Shown here one piece after another: positions 52,875 through 62,481 of a stretch of 64,000 nt of DNA (positions within the stretch are counted from its first letter, which is position 1; each line of letters begins with the position of its first letter). This DNA is from Inhella gelatinilytica. GTDB lineage: Bacteria; Pseudomonadota; Gammaproteobacteria; Burkholderiales; Burkholderiaceae_C. The stretch spans positions 34,959 to 98,958 of the forward strand of contig NZ_JAEDAL010000010.1 in assembly GCF_016093295.1 (NCBI RefSeq), in the 5' to 3' direction. Position numbers and translations under genes: made by a program. Under the pieces are notes generated by a model that saw nothing but the letters and a program-made list of their open reading frames with translations, searched no databases and was not told the origin of the DNA.

Positions 52875-55800
52875 ATGCAAATCGCTGGTTTCACGCTGCA
52901 GGAAGTGATTTACGCCCACGGCGAAACGGTGGTTTGCTTGGCGCAGGCGGCTACGGGCGAGTGGCGGGTGCTGAAGGTGCTCGACACCCAGCAACCCGCC
53001 CCCGACCTGCTGGCGCGGTGGCGACACGAGCACAGCCTGCTGCGCACCTTGGATTCCGAATGGATTCTGAAAGCGCTGGACTTGAAGCCCCACGGCCGCA
53101 GCGTGGTCTTGGTGTTGGAGCACTTTGCGTCCACAAGCTTGGCGCAACTCATCGAACGCAATGCCCTGGATTTGGGCGAGCGCCTTCAACTGGCGATTCA
53201 GCTGTGCCAAGCCCTGGGGGCGGTCCATGCCCAGCACTTGATTCACGGCGACATCGCGCCCAAGAACGTGCTGGTGGATTTGGCGACGTTCCGCTTGAAG
53301 CTGTGTGATTTTGGCCTGGCGACCCGGCTGGACCGCGAAACCCGGCGCAGCGGAGAAGGTGCCCCCCGGGGAACACTGGAGTACTTGTCGCCCGAACAAA
53401 CGGGGCGCACGAATTTGGCGGTGGACTACCGCAGTGACTTCTATGCGCTGGGGGTGACGCTGTACGAATTGTTGGGCGGGCAGCGGCCGTTCCAGTCGGG
53501 TGACTCCATGGCCCTGCTGCATGCCCACATCGCCCTGCCCCCGCCGCCCCTGCACCAATTGAACCCGCAGGTGCCGGAGCCCCTCTGTGCCGTGGTGCAC
53601 AAGCTGCTGGCCAAAAACCCCGACGAGCGCTACCAAAGCAGCCATGGGCTCAAGGCGGATTTGGACCACTGCGCGGAACAACTGCGCGTTCAGGGGCGCA
53701 TCGAACCCTTCGCGCTGGCCCAGCAGGACGTTCCCGAACGGTTCAGTGTCTCGCAGCGTCTGATCGGACGGGAGGCACAGATCCACAACATCCTGGCCGC
53801 GTTCGAGCACGCGCGCAGCGGCCAGGCTCAGCTGCTGCTGGTGGCGGGGCCTTCGGGTGTGGGGAAGTCGGCGCTGGTGGCCGAATTGCACCGCCCGGTG
53901 TTGGCGCAGCGCGGCTACTTCTTGCGCGGCAAGTGCGACCAGTTCAACCACGAGCAGCCTTACGCGGCGCTGGTGCAGGCGTTTCATCCCTTGATGGAGC
54001 AACTGGCAGTCGAGGACCCGGTTCGACGCGCCTATTGGCGCGAACAGCTGGGCCAAGCGCTGGGGGAACACGCGGCGGCCATCACGGAGATCGTTCCGCA
54101 ACTGCGCCTGCTGCTCGGCGACGTGCCCCCGCTGCCCGTGCTGCCTCCCGTCGAAAACGAGCAGCGCTTTCACATCGCCTTTGGGCGCTTTGTGCGCATC
54201 GTGGCCGCGCAGGCCCACCCGGTCTTGCTGTTCCTGGACGACCTGCAGTGGGCCGATCGCCCCACCCTGCGCCTCATGGAGCAGTTGCTGACCGGTGACG
54301 AACGCGCCTGCTTGCTGATCGTCGGCGCTTACCGCGACAACGAGGTGGACGCCACCCACCCCATGCAAGAACTCTTGCACCTGGTGCAGCGCCACCGCCC
54401 TGTTGAGCAGTTGCTCTTGCCCCCCTTAGATTTGAGTCAGGTCGCACAGTGGCTGGGGGAGTCCCTGCACCGCCCGCCTGGCTCGGTAACCCCACTGGCC
54501 ACGCTCTGCCATGCCAAGACCGGCGGCAACCCGTTCTACCTGAGCCAATTCCTGCGCCATCTGCATGAAGTGGGCGATCTGCAGTACGACCGCCCCACCG
54601 GCGCCTGGGTCTGGGACTTGGAGCGCATTCGCGGCCGCGACGAGACCGCCAACGTCGTGGAGCTGATGCTCACCCGGCTGCGCAGCCTGCCCCAGGACAC
54701 GCGGGATTTGCTGGCCCGAGTCGCCCACCTGGGCGAGGGCTTTCGCTTGGGCGAGTTGATGCTCTTGTGTGGCCAGGACGCTCGCACCACTGCTGCCCGG
54801 CTGTGGCCGGCCCTGGCCGCGGGTCTGGTGCTGCCGCTGGGCGAGCGCTACAAATTCGAAGAGAGCCCCGATCTCTTGGAGCGCGCGCGCTACCGTTTCC
54901 TGCACGACCGGGTTCAGCAGGCCGCCCATGCGCTCACCCTTGCGGACGACCGCAGCGCACTGCAACTCGACTGCGGGCGCCGCCTGCAGCGAGGGCTTCA
55001 GGCCGCGGAACTCGAGGACCGCCTCTTCGTGGTGCTGGAGTGCATGAACCAAGGACTAAACCTCCTGGTGGAGCCAACCGAGCGCGAAGCCCTGGGCCGA
55101 CTGAACCTGCAGGCCGGTTTGCGCGCCAAAGCCTCGTCCGCCTACGCGGCGGCGGCCCAGCACCTGAAGCTGGCCCAGAAGCTCCTCCCCGCCGAGGCCT
55201 GGGCGCAGGACCCCGTCGGCACCCAGCGGGTCTACAAGGCACTGGCGGAGGCCCTTTATCTGGCTGGGCAGTTTGAGGCCGCCCTGGCGGTCTACCCCCA
55301 GGTGCATGCCCAGTGTGCCGACCCCGTGTTGCGCGCCGAAATCTGCTTGGTGCAAGCCGAACAGCTGTGCATTCAGGGGCACTTCCTGACCGCCCTGCCC
55401 GTTCTGCGCCAGGGTTTGGCCTTGGTCGGGCGCCCCTTCCCGGAGGAGGATGCGCAGGCGATGGCCGCCTTCCCGGAAGAATTCGCCCAGACGCAAGCCT
55501 TGCTGGCGGCCCACGCCCACACGGACTGGCTGGCACTCCCAGAAATGAAAGACCCGGCGCGCCTGATGGAGATGCGCCTTTACCTGGGCTTGACCCACGC
55601 CAGCTACCAGTGCGCCTGCTTTGGCACCTTCTTGCTGGACGCCAGCCGCATGGTGCGCACCAGCTTGCAATACGGGCTTTGCGACTTAACGGCGGTGGCC
55701 TGCGTGGCCTACACCACGGCCATGGCCGCCATGAAACTGCCGTACACCGAGGTGCACCGCATGGGGCGCATGGCGGTGCGCATTGCCGAGGCGAGGCCCG

Positions 55801-57866
55801 ATCGCCATTACCGCATCACGGTCTATCAATACTTCGGGCCGTTCTACCAACACTGGGGTGAGCCCTTGCAGGACAGCCTGCCCCTGCTCGACCGCGCGAT
55901 TGAATTGGGGCTGAGCGGGATGAACCCGCTCTCCACCGGCTACTGCGTGCTGCTGCGGGCCGTCAACCGCTTCATCTACGGCGCGCCGCTGGAAGAAGTG
56001 GAACCCGAAGCCGAACGTGCCCAGCGCGTATTGCAACGCACCCTGCAGCCCAGCACCGAAGCCATGCTGCTCACCGGCGTGCTGCAGCCGCTCCGGGCGC
56101 TGCGCGGCCACACGCAGGGCCCGCTGAGTTTTGAGAGCGCCGAGTTCAGCCCCAGCGCCTTCTTCAAGGGCGATGAGCGCTCGCCTGGCATTCAGTTGGC
56201 CTTTTACAGCGCCGCTTGGTTGCGACATGCCTACCTGCTGGGGGCCGCAGAGCTGTGGCGCCACCATGTGCCGAACGTGCCGATGATCGGCTTGGTGCTA
56301 CCCGACAGCCCCACGTACGTCGAGGCCTGTTTCTATGAAGCCCTGGGCCTGCTGCGCGAAGGGTTTGGGGAGGCCCCCGATGGGTTGGCGCGCGCCCAAG
56401 CGCACCTGCAAAGCTTTGAGACCTGGGCCCACGGCTGCCGCACCAACTTCCACCACCGGGCGCTCCTGATCGCCGCCGAGCTCGCCCGGGTCCAGGGCGA
56501 TGAGCGCCACGCGATGGACCTGTTCGCCCAGGCCATTGATGCCGCCGCCCAAGCCGAGTTCACCGCGGACGAGGCCCTGGCCAACGAGCGCTATGCCCGT
56601 TTTTGGCAGGGGATGGGGCAACAGCAGCTGGCGGCGAATTTCATTCGGGAGGCCCACTTCCACTACCGGCGCTGGGGTGCCTCGGTCAAGTGCCAGCAAC
56701 TCGAAACCGAATGGCCGCAGCTGTCGTTCCGCGTGGTGCAGCGGCACAGCGCCACGACCGGTCATTCGTTGGGCAGCACCCAAAGCGAGAGCGCCAATGC
56801 CGTCGACCTGGCCTCCCTGCTGAAAGCCAACCAGGCGCTGGCCCAGCAAATCCACCTCGACACCCTGCTCGAAACCATGCTGAGCTTGCTGCTGCAAAAC
56901 GCCGGGGCCGAGGCCGGCGCCATCATCAGCTGCAACGAGGGGGAGTTGGTACTGGAGGTTCAAGGCAGCTTGGGCGCCGGGCAGTTGCAAATTTCGCAGC
57001 GCTTGGCTCAAGCCTTGACTGCGGATGACACCTGGCTCCCCATGCCGCTGCTGGAGTACGTGCAACTCACCCGAAGCACCTTGGTGCTGAATCAACCCGC
57101 GCAAGACCCCCGATTTGCCCGCAGCGCCTATTGGCAGGCGCTGCAGCCGCAATCGGTGCTGTGCCTCCCGGTTCTGACCCAGGGGCGATTGGTGGCCCTG
57201 GTCTATTTGGAGAACCGGCTGCTCAGCGATGCCTTCACGCTACGACAGCAGCGCACCCTGGAGGCGCTGAGCGCCCAAGCCGCCATTTCCATGCTCAATG
57301 CCCGGTTTTACGAAAGTCTCGAAGAGAAAGTCGCTCAGCGCACCGAAGAGCTGCGGCAGATGAGCATGAAGGATGGCCTGACCGGGATTGCGAACCGTCG
57401 GGCCTTTGATGAGCGATTGGCACTGGAATGGCGGCGCAGCCAACGGCACGGCCGTCCACTCTCATTGCTGATGATCGACATCGACCACTTCAAGCTCTTC
57501 AACGACCACTATGGGCACGTGGACGGCGATCAGTGCATCCGGGCGGTGGCCCAGGCGCTGCAGGCCTCCATCACGCGGGCGACGGACTTGGTGGCCCGCT
57601 TCGGTGGGGAAGAATTTGCAATTCTTGTTCCGGATGCGGACACGACGGCCGCAGCCCAGATTGCCACCGTCTGTCACCACAGCATCCGAGCCTTGGGCCT
57701 CGATCACGCCCCCTCGCCCACGGCTGAGAGCGTCACGGTCAGCATCGGGCACGCCACCTGCGTGGCCCATGCGCTGGAAGGCCCTGAGGCCCTGATTCGG
57801 GCCGCCGATCAGGCGCTCTACCAGGCCAAGCGCACAGGGCGCAACCGCAGTTGCGCCGCCGAATGA
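52875..57866 (+). CDS. Ser/Thr kinase-like / AAA ATPase / GAF / GGDEF multidomain signalling protein
   Basis: The 1663-residue protein begins at the ATG at 52875. Residues about 1-280 are a protein-kinase-like domain with the lysine in WRVLKVLD, the catalytic loop HLIHGDIAPKNVL (Gly in place of Arg in HRD) and DFG at residue 145. A predicted ATPase domain follows, with P-loop AGPSGVGKSALV at about 322-333 and Walker B LLFLDDLQWAD near 450. A long TPR-like helical region, a GAF domain (about 1320-1470), and a GGDEF domain ending RFGGEEF near 1577 follow. An RxxD inhibitory site (RATD) is present, so a feedback-regulated diguanylate cyclase is likely. Usual relatives end in a histidine kinase. 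Confidence 0.88.
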   Translation: MQIAGFTLQEVIYAHGETVVCLAQAATGEWRVLKVLDTQQPAPDLLARWRHEHSLLRTLDSEWILKALDLKPHGRSVVLVLEHFASTSLAQLIERNALDLGERLQLAIQLCQALGAVHAQHLIHGDIAPKNVLVDLATFRLKLCDFGLATRLDRETRRSGEGAPRGTLEYLSPEQTGRTNLAVDYRSDFYALGVTLYELLGGQRPFQSGDSMALLHAHIALPPPPLHQLNPQVPEPLCAVVHKLLAKNPDERYQSSHGLKADLDHCAEQLRVQGRIEPFALAQQDVPERFSVSQRLIGREAQIHNILAAFEHARSGQAQLLLVAGPSGVGKSALVAELHRPVLAQRGYFLRGKCDQFNHEQPYAALVQAFHPLMEQLAVEDPVRRAYWREQLGQALGEHAAAITEIVPQLRLLLGDVPPLPVLPPVENEQRFHIAFGRFVRIVAAQAHPVLLFLDDLQWADRPTLRLMEQLLTGDERACLLIVGAYRDNEVDATHPMQELLHLVQRHRPVEQLLLPPLDLSQVAQWLGESLHRPPGSVTPLATLCHAKTGGNPFYLSQFLRHLHEVGDLQYDRPTGAWVWDLERIRGRDETANVVELMLTRLRSLPQDTRDLLARVAHLGEGFRLGELMLLCGQDARTTAARLWPALAAGLVLPLGERYKFEESPDLLERARYRFLHDRVQQAAHALTLADDRSALQLDCGRRLQRGLQAAELEDRLFVVLECMNQGLNLLVEPTEREALGRLNLQAGLRAKASSAYAAAAQHLKLAQKLLPAEAWAQDPVGTQRVYKALAEALYLAGQFEAALAVYPQVHAQCADPVLRAEICLVQAEQLCIQGHFLTALPVLRQGLALVGRPFPEEDAQAMAAFPEEFAQTQALLAAHAHTDWLALPEMKDPARLMEMRLYLGLTHASYQCACFGTFLLDASRMVRTSLQYGLCDLTAVACVAYTTAMAAMKLPYTEVHRMGRMAVRIAEARPDRHYRITVYQYFGPFYQHWGEPLQDSLPLLDRAIELGLSGMNPLSTGYCVLLRAVNRFIYGAPLEEVEPEAERAQRVLQRTLQPSTEAMLLTGVLQPLRALRGHTQGPLSFESAEFSPSAFFKGDERSPGIQLAFYSAAWLRHAYLLGAAELWRHHVPNVPMIGLVLPDSPTYVEACFYEALGLLREGFGEAPDGLARAQAHLQSFETWAHGCRTNFHHRALLIAAELARVQGDERHAMDLFAQAIDAAAQAEFTADEALANERYARFWQGMGQQQLAANFIREAHFHYRRWGASVKCQQLETEWPQLSFRVVQRHSATTGHSLGSTQSESANAVDLASLLKANQALAQQIHLDTLLETMLSLLLQNAGAEAGAIISCNEGELVLEVQGSLGAGQLQISQRLAQALTADDTWLPMPLLEYVQLTRSTLVLNQPAQDPRFARSAYWQALQPQSVLCLPVLTQGRLVALVYLENRLLSDAFTLRQQRTLEALSAQAAISMLNARFYESLEEKVAQRTEELRQMSMKDGLTGIANRRAFDERLALEWRRSQRHGRPLSLLMIDIDHFKLFNDHYGHVDGDQCIRAVAQALQASITRATDLVARFGGEEFAILVPDADTTAAAQIATVCHHSIRALGLDHAPSPTAESVTVSIGHATCVAHALEGPEALIRAADQALYQAKRTGRNRSCAAE

Positions 57867-57876
57867 GTGCCGGCCT

Positions 57877-58830
57877 TTAAAGCGCCAAGCGCTGGCGTGC
57901 GGCTTGGTACTCGCGGGCCAGCCGGTCCACGAGTTCGGACGTCGGCACCACCGCCTTGACCGGGTTGATGCCTTGGCCGCAGCCCCAGATGTCCTTCCAG
58001 GCTTTGGCTGCCGCACCGCCGCCGAAGTTCATTTTGCTGGGGTCGCTCGCTGGCAGGTTGTCCGGGTCCAGCCCTGCACGCGCAATGGAGCCTCGCAGGT
58101 AATTGCCATGCACCCCCGTGAAAAGGTTGGTGTAGACGATGTCGTCGCTCGTGCCGCCGACGATTTCAGACTTGTACTCCGCGGCAGCCCGCGCCTCTGT
58201 GGTCGCGATAAAGGCCGAGCCCATGTAGGCCAGGTCGGCGCCCATGGCTTGCGCGGCCAGGATGCCGTCGCCGGTACCAATGGCCCCACTGAGCAGCAGC
58301 GGCCCATCAAACCACTCACGGATTTCCTGGATCAAGGGGATCGGGTTCTTGACTCCGGCGTGACCGCCGGCGCCGTGGGCCACGGCGATCAGACCATCGG
58401 CGCCCTTCTCGATGGCCTTCTTGGCGAATTTGTTGTTGATGACATCGTGCAGCACGAGGCCCCCCCAGGCGTGCACGGCCTGGTTGACATCCTCCCGTGC
58501 GCCCAGGCTGGTGATGATGAGCGGGACCCTGTACTTGGCGCACACGGCCATGTCGTGCTCCAAGCGGTCGTTGCTCTTGTGCACGATTTGGTTGATCGCA
58601 AAAGGCGCCGCCGGGCTTTCCGGGTGGGCCCGGTTGTGGGCCGCCAGGGCTTCGGTGATCTCGGCCAACCACTCGTCGAGCAGCTCAGCTGGGCGGGCGT
58701 TGAGCGCCGGCATGGAGCCGACGATGCCCGCCTTGCACTGGGCGATCACCAGCGCCGGCACCGAGACGATGAACATCGGCGAAGCCACCACCGGCAGCCG
58801 CAGGCCTTGCAGGATCTTGGGGAGCGCCAT
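57877..58830 (-). CDS. Nitronate monooxygenase
   Basis: The 317-residue FMN TIM-barrel enzyme has LRLPVVASPMFIVS, the phosphate-binding and catalytic stretch IAVAHGAGGHAG with the active His, LLLSGAIGTGDGILAAQAMGADLAYMGSAFI, and a late NFGGG. It oxidises alkyl nitronates or related nitro compounds. The stop of the acyl-CoA dehydrogenase is two bases away, so it is probably in that transcript. It converges with the kinase gene, with nothing but a short gap between them. Confidence 0.9.
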   Translation of the reverse strand: MALPKILQGLRLPVVASPMFIVSVPALVIAQCKAGIVGSMPALNARPAELLDEWLAEITEALAAHNRAHPESPAAPFAINQIVHKSNDRLEHDMAVCAKYRVPLIITSLGAREDVNQAVHAWGGLVLHDVINNKFAKKAIEKGADGLIAVAHGAGGHAGVKNPIPLIQEIREWFDGPLLLSGAIGTGDGILAAQAMGADLAYMGSAFIATTEARAAAEYKSEIVGGTSDDIVYTNLFTGVHGNYLRGSIARAGLDPDNLPASDPSKMNFGGGAAAKAWKDIWGCGQGINPVKAVVPTSELVDRLAREYQAARQRLAL

Positions 58831-58832
58831 GA

Positions 58833-60608
58833 TTAGAAGGCTTCCAACGGCAGGGCCAGGGCCGAGCCCGCGCCGTTCAGCACGGCGTCACGCAGTGCTG
58901 CCGTGCGCGGCAGGATGTGCTCGGCATAGAAGCGCGCGGTGGTGATCTTGGCCTGCATGAATGCGGTGTCGTTGCCGGCCGCCCATTCCTTCTCAGCCGC
59001 CAGCAGGGCGCGCGCCAGTTGCCAACCCGCCACCAAGTTCCCAGCCAGCATCAGGTAAGGCACGGAACCGGCAAAGACCGCGTTCGGGTTGCTGCGGCCG
59101 TTCTCGGCCATGAAATCCACCACGGCCAGATAGGCTTGACGGGCATGGCTGAGGTTGGCCCGCATCGCATGTGCCGCTTCGCTCCCCTGAGCCAACTCCA
59201 ACTCCGTGGCCTCCACCATCGCCGCCACGGTGCGCGCGTACTGGCCACCATCGCGCAGCGTCTTGCGTCCCACAAGGTCATTGGCCTGGATGGCCGTCGT
59301 GCCTTCGTAGATGGTCAGGATCTTGGCGTCGCGGTAATGCTGGGCAGCACCCGTTTCTTCGATGAAGCCCATGCCGCCGTGGACTTGTACGCCCAGGGAC
59401 GTGACCTCGTGGCTGATCTCGGTGCTGTAGCCCTTGACCAACGGCACCAGGAATTCATAGAACGCCTGCGCCTCTTGATCACCCGCCGCATGCGTGCGGT
59501 CATAAGCGCCCGCCGCAGTGCTGGCCATGGCGCGGCAGCCTTCGGTGAGGGCCCGCATGGTCATGAGCATGCGGCGAATGTCAGGGTGATGAATGATGGT
59601 TGCCGCGGCCGCCTGCGAGCCATCAACCGGCCGACTCTGCACCCGATCGCGCGCATAGCCCACCGCCTGCTGATAGGCCCGTTCGGAAAGCGCCACGCCT
59701 TGGACGCCCACGCCATATCGGGCGGCGTTCATCATGATGAACATGTATTCGAGGCCACGGTTTTCCTCGCCGACCAGATAGCCGATGGCACCCCCGTGGT
59801 CGCCAAACTGCAGCACCGCCGTGGGGCTGGCCTTGATGCCCAGCTTGTGCTCGATGGACACACAGTGCGCATCGTTGCGTGCGCCCAGGGAGCCATCGTC
59901 ATTGACCAAGAACTTGGGCACAACGAAAAGGCTGATGCCCTTCACCCCGGCCGGCGCGCCCGGCACGCGCGCGAGCACCAAATGGACGATGTTCTCGGCC
60001 ATGTCGTGTTCGCCGTAGGTGATGAAGATCTTGGTCCCAAAGACTTTGTAAGTGCCGTCACCCTGCGGCTCGGCCTTGGTACGGACCAGGGCCAGGTCCG
60101 ACCCCGCCTGCGGCTCGGTCAAATTCATCGACCCCGTCCAGCTGCCATCGATCATCTTGGGGATGTATCGGCGCTTGAGCTCGTCACTGCCCGCCGTCAG
60201 CAGCGCCTCGATGGCGCCATCGGTCAGCAGCGGACACAGGGCGAAACTCATGTTCGCGCTGTTGACCATCTCTTGGCAGGCAGCCGCAATGACCTTGGGC
60301 AGGCCCTGACCGTCAAATTCGGTGGGGTGCACCAGGCCTTGCCAACCGCCCTCCACATATTGACGGAAGGCCTCCTTGAATCCCGGCGTGGTCGTGACTT
60401 TGCCGTCCGCCCAGCTGCTGGGGTTCTTGTCCCCGTCGTGGTTCAGGGGCGCGATCACATCCTGGCAAAGCTTGGCGCATTCGTCCAGAACAGCCTGGGC
60501 GGTGTCCAGACCGGCATCGGCAAACGCGGGGATTTGGGTCAGGCTGTCGAGGTCGGCCAGATGGGCCATGTTGAACAGCAGATCCTTGACGGGGGCGGTG
60601 TAGCTCAT
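58833..60608 (-). CDS. Acyl-CoA dehydrogenase (large, DmdC-like)
   Basis: The 591-residue flavoprotein has YTAPVKDLLFNMAHL at the N-terminus, GSMNLTEPQAGSDLALVRTKA (FAD/substrate), FGTKIFITYGEHDM, YEGTTAIQANDL near the catalytic site, and a C-terminal extra domain (VVDFMAENGRSNPN). Length and the N-terminal extension match the 3-methylmercaptopropionyl-CoA or long-chain dehydrogenase group; the acyl substrate is unclear. It would pass electrons to the adjacent EtfAB. It lies behind a hairpin terminator after etfA, with a ribosome site CTGGAG before the ATG. Confidence 0.9.
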   Translation of the reverse strand: MSYTAPVKDLLFNMAHLADLDSLTQIPAFADAGLDTAQAVLDECAKLCQDVIAPLNHDGDKNPSSWADGKVTTTPGFKEAFRQYVEGGWQGLVHPTEFDGQGLPKVIAAACQEMVNSANMSFALCPLLTDGAIEALLTAGSDELKRRYIPKMIDGSWTGSMNLTEPQAGSDLALVRTKAEPQGDGTYKVFGTKIFITYGEHDMAENIVHLVLARVPGAPAGVKGISLFVVPKFLVNDDGSLGARNDAHCVSIEHKLGIKASPTAVLQFGDHGGAIGYLVGEENRGLEYMFIMMNAARYGVGVQGVALSERAYQQAVGYARDRVQSRPVDGSQAAAATIIHHPDIRRMLMTMRALTEGCRAMASTAAGAYDRTHAAGDQEAQAFYEFLVPLVKGYSTEISHEVTSLGVQVHGGMGFIEETGAAQHYRDAKILTIYEGTTAIQANDLVGRKTLRDGGQYARTVAAMVEATELELAQGSEAAHAMRANLSHARQAYLAVVDFMAENGRSNPNAVFAGSVPYLMLAGNLVAGWQLARALLAAEKEWAAGNDTAFMQAKITTARFYAEHILPRTAALRDAVLNGAGSALALPLEAF

Positions 60609-60620
60609 GATGACTCCAGA

Positions 60621-60658
60621 AAAATGAAAGGCGCCGGCACCCGGGGGTGGCGGCGCCC
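60621..60658 (-). terminator. Terminator between etfA and the acyl-CoA dehydrogenase gene
   Basis: On the minus strand a GGCGCCG/CGGCGCC stem with inner CACCC/GGGTG pairs is followed by TTTCATTTTT. It lies between the etfA stop (60678) and the dehydrogenase start (60608), so it may partly end the etfBA transcript. Confidence 0.75.
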
Positions 60659-60677
60659 TGGGATCGGGTGCAGTGAA

Positions 60678-61607
60678 TTACAGGCTGTTGACCAGTTCGG
60701 GCACTGCCGCGAACAGGTCCGCTTCCAGGCCGTAGTCCGCCACGCTGAAGATGGGCGCCTCGGGGTCCTTGTTGATCGCCACGATCACCTTGGAATCCTT
60801 CATACCCGCCAGGTGCTGAATCGCGCCGCTGATGCCGCAGGCGATGTAGAGCTGCGGGGCGACGATCTTGCCGGTCTGGCCCACCTGCCAATCGTTGGGT
60901 GCGTAGCCGGCGTCCACGGCGGCACGGCTGGCGCCGAGCGCCGCGTTCAACTTGTCGGCCAACGGGGTCAGCACGGCATTGAACTGGTCGCTGGAGCCCA
61001 TGGCGCGACCGCCCGAGACGATGATCTTGGCACCCGTGAGTTCGGGACGGTCGCTCTTGGTGGTCTCACGGCCCACAAAGCTGCTCTTGCCCGAATCGCC
61101 GACCGCAGCAATGGCTTCCACTGCCGCGCTGCCCCCGGCAGCCGCCGCGTCAAAGCCGGTGCTGCGCACGGTAATGACCTTGATGCCATCGACCGACTGC
61201 ACGGTGGCGAGGGCATTGCCCGCGTAGATCGGGCGCTCAAACGTGTCGGCGCTTAGGACCTTGGTGATGTCGCTGATCTGGGCCACATCCAACAGGGCCG
61301 CCACGCGCGGTGCGGCGTTCTTGCCGCTGGCCGTGGCCGGAAACAGGATGTGGCTGTAGCTAGAGGCCAGGGCCACCACTTGAGCGGCGAGGTTTTCGGC
61401 CAAGCCTTCAGCCAGCGCAGCGCCATCAGCGTGCAGCACCTTGGCCACGCCAGCGATGGCGGCAGCGGCTTGGGCCGCACCCGCCGCGTTGTGACCGGCC
61501 ACCAGCACGTGCACATCGCCACCGCAGGCCAGGGCAGCCGTCACGGTGTTGAGGGTGGCGCCCTTCAGGGTGCCATGGTCGTGTTCGGCAATGACGAGAA
61601 CGGCCAT
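60678..61607 (-). CDS. etfA: Electron transfer flavoprotein, alpha subunit
   Basis: The 309-residue subunit has the N-terminal ETF domain (VLVIAEHDHGTLKGATLNTVTAA) and the C-terminal FAD-binding domain GAKIIVSGGRAMGSSDQFNAVL, PQLYIACGISGAIQHLAGM and VAINKDPEAPIFSVADYGLEAD. The etfB stop TAA is directly followed by its ATG. EtfAB carries electrons from acyl-CoA dehydrogenases to ETF-quinone oxidoreductase. Confidence 0.97.
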   Translation of the reverse strand: MAVLVIAEHDHGTLKGATLNTVTAALACGGDVHVLVAGHNAAGAAQAAAAIAGVAKVLHADGAALAEGLAENLAAQVVALASSYSHILFPATASGKNAAPRVAALLDVAQISDITKVLSADTFERPIYAGNALATVQSVDGIKVITVRSTGFDAAAAGGSAAVEAIAAVGDSGKSSFVGRETTKSDRPELTGAKIIVSGGRAMGSSDQFNAVLTPLADKLNAALGASRAAVDAGYAPNDWQVGQTGKIVAPQLYIACGISGAIQHLAGMKDSKVIVAINKDPEAPIFSVADYGLEADLFAAVPELVNSL

Positions 61608-62357
61608 TTAGATCACCTTCGCTTCGTTCTTGAGTTTGCTCACCAAGGTGGCCACGTCCGGCACCTTGATCCCCGCGCTGCGCTTGGCCGGTTCGGCGAC
61701 CTTCAGCGTCTTGATGCGCGGCGTCACATCCACACCCAGATCGGCCGGTTTGACCGTATCCAGCGGTTTCTTCTTGGCCTTCATGATGTTGGGCAGCGTC
61801 ACATAGCGCGGCTCGTTCAAGCGCAAGTCGGTCGTGATGACCGCCGGCAGGGCCAGCTTCACCGTTTCCAAGCCGCCATCCACCTCGCGGGTGACGTTCA
61901 CGCCACCGTCCACGGCCTCGACCTTGGAGGCGAAGGTGCCTTGCGGCATGCCGGTCAGCGCGGCCAGCATTTGGCCAGTCTGGTTGCAGTCGTCGTCGAT
62001 GGCTTGCTTGCCCAAGATGACCAACTGCGGCGCTTCCTTCTCGACCAAGGCCTTGAGGATCTTGGCCACCGCCAGGGGCTGCAACTCGGCATCGGTCTCC
62101 ACCAGGATGGCGCGGTCAGCACCAATGGCCATGGCGGTGCGCAGGGTCTCCTGACACTGGCTCACACCGCACGAGACGGCGACGATTTCCGTCACAACGC
62201 CCTTTTCTTTCAGTCGAACGGCTTCTTCGACGGCAATTTCGTCGAAGGGGTTCATCGACATCTTGACGTTGGCAATGTCCACGCCCGAGCCATCGGCCTT
62301 GACGCGCACCTTCACGTTGTAGTCCACGACCCGCTTGACGGGCACCAGTACTTTCAT
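61608..62357 (-). CDS. etfB: Electron transfer flavoprotein, beta subunit
   Basis: The 249-residue subunit begins [19 protein letters not shown] and contains [19 protein letters not shown], the AMP-binding region and [22 protein letters not shown]. The end carries [24 protein letters not shown]. The ATG at 62357 follows GGAG by six bases; the longer reading would overlap the operator region upstream. It shares an operator-like palindrome with the divergent murI. Confidence 0.96.
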   Translation of the reverse strand: MKVLVPVKRVVDYNVKVRVKADGSGVDIANVKMSMNPFDEIAVEEAVRLKEKGVVTEIVAVSCGVSQCQETLRTAMAIGADRAILVETDAELQPLAVAKILKALVEKEAPQLVILGKQAIDDDCNQTGQMLAALTGMPQGTFASKVEAVDGGVNVTREVDGGLETVKLALPAVITTDLRLNEPRYVTLPNIMKAKKKPLDTVKPADLGVDVTPRIKTLKVAEPAKRSAGIKVPDVATLVSKLKNEAKVI

Positions 62358-62442
62358 CCCGGTCTCCAAGAAGGGAAAAACTGCCGGCATTCTAGGGGTC
62401 GACCCCAGGGGGTACAGGGGGTTTCGGGGCAAACCTGCAGTC

Positions 62443-62466
62443 AAAATAGAACGGTCGTTCTATTTT
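62443..62466. promoter_or_regulatory. Perfect TetR-type operator between etfB and murI
   Basis: AAAATAGAACG (62443-62453) and CGTTCTATTTT (62456-62466) form an 11-base-arm palindrome with a two-base centre. The symmetry fits TetR-family regulators of fatty-acid oxidation, and etf genes are typical targets. It lies 86 bases from the etfB ATG and 16 bases from the murI GTG. Confidence 0.7.
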
Positions 62467-62481
62467 TTGCGTGAGGTCAAG

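Noticed and set aside
58917..61256. 779-residue plus-strand frame
   Set aside because: Antisense to the acyl-CoA dehydrogenase and etfA, both unmistakable.
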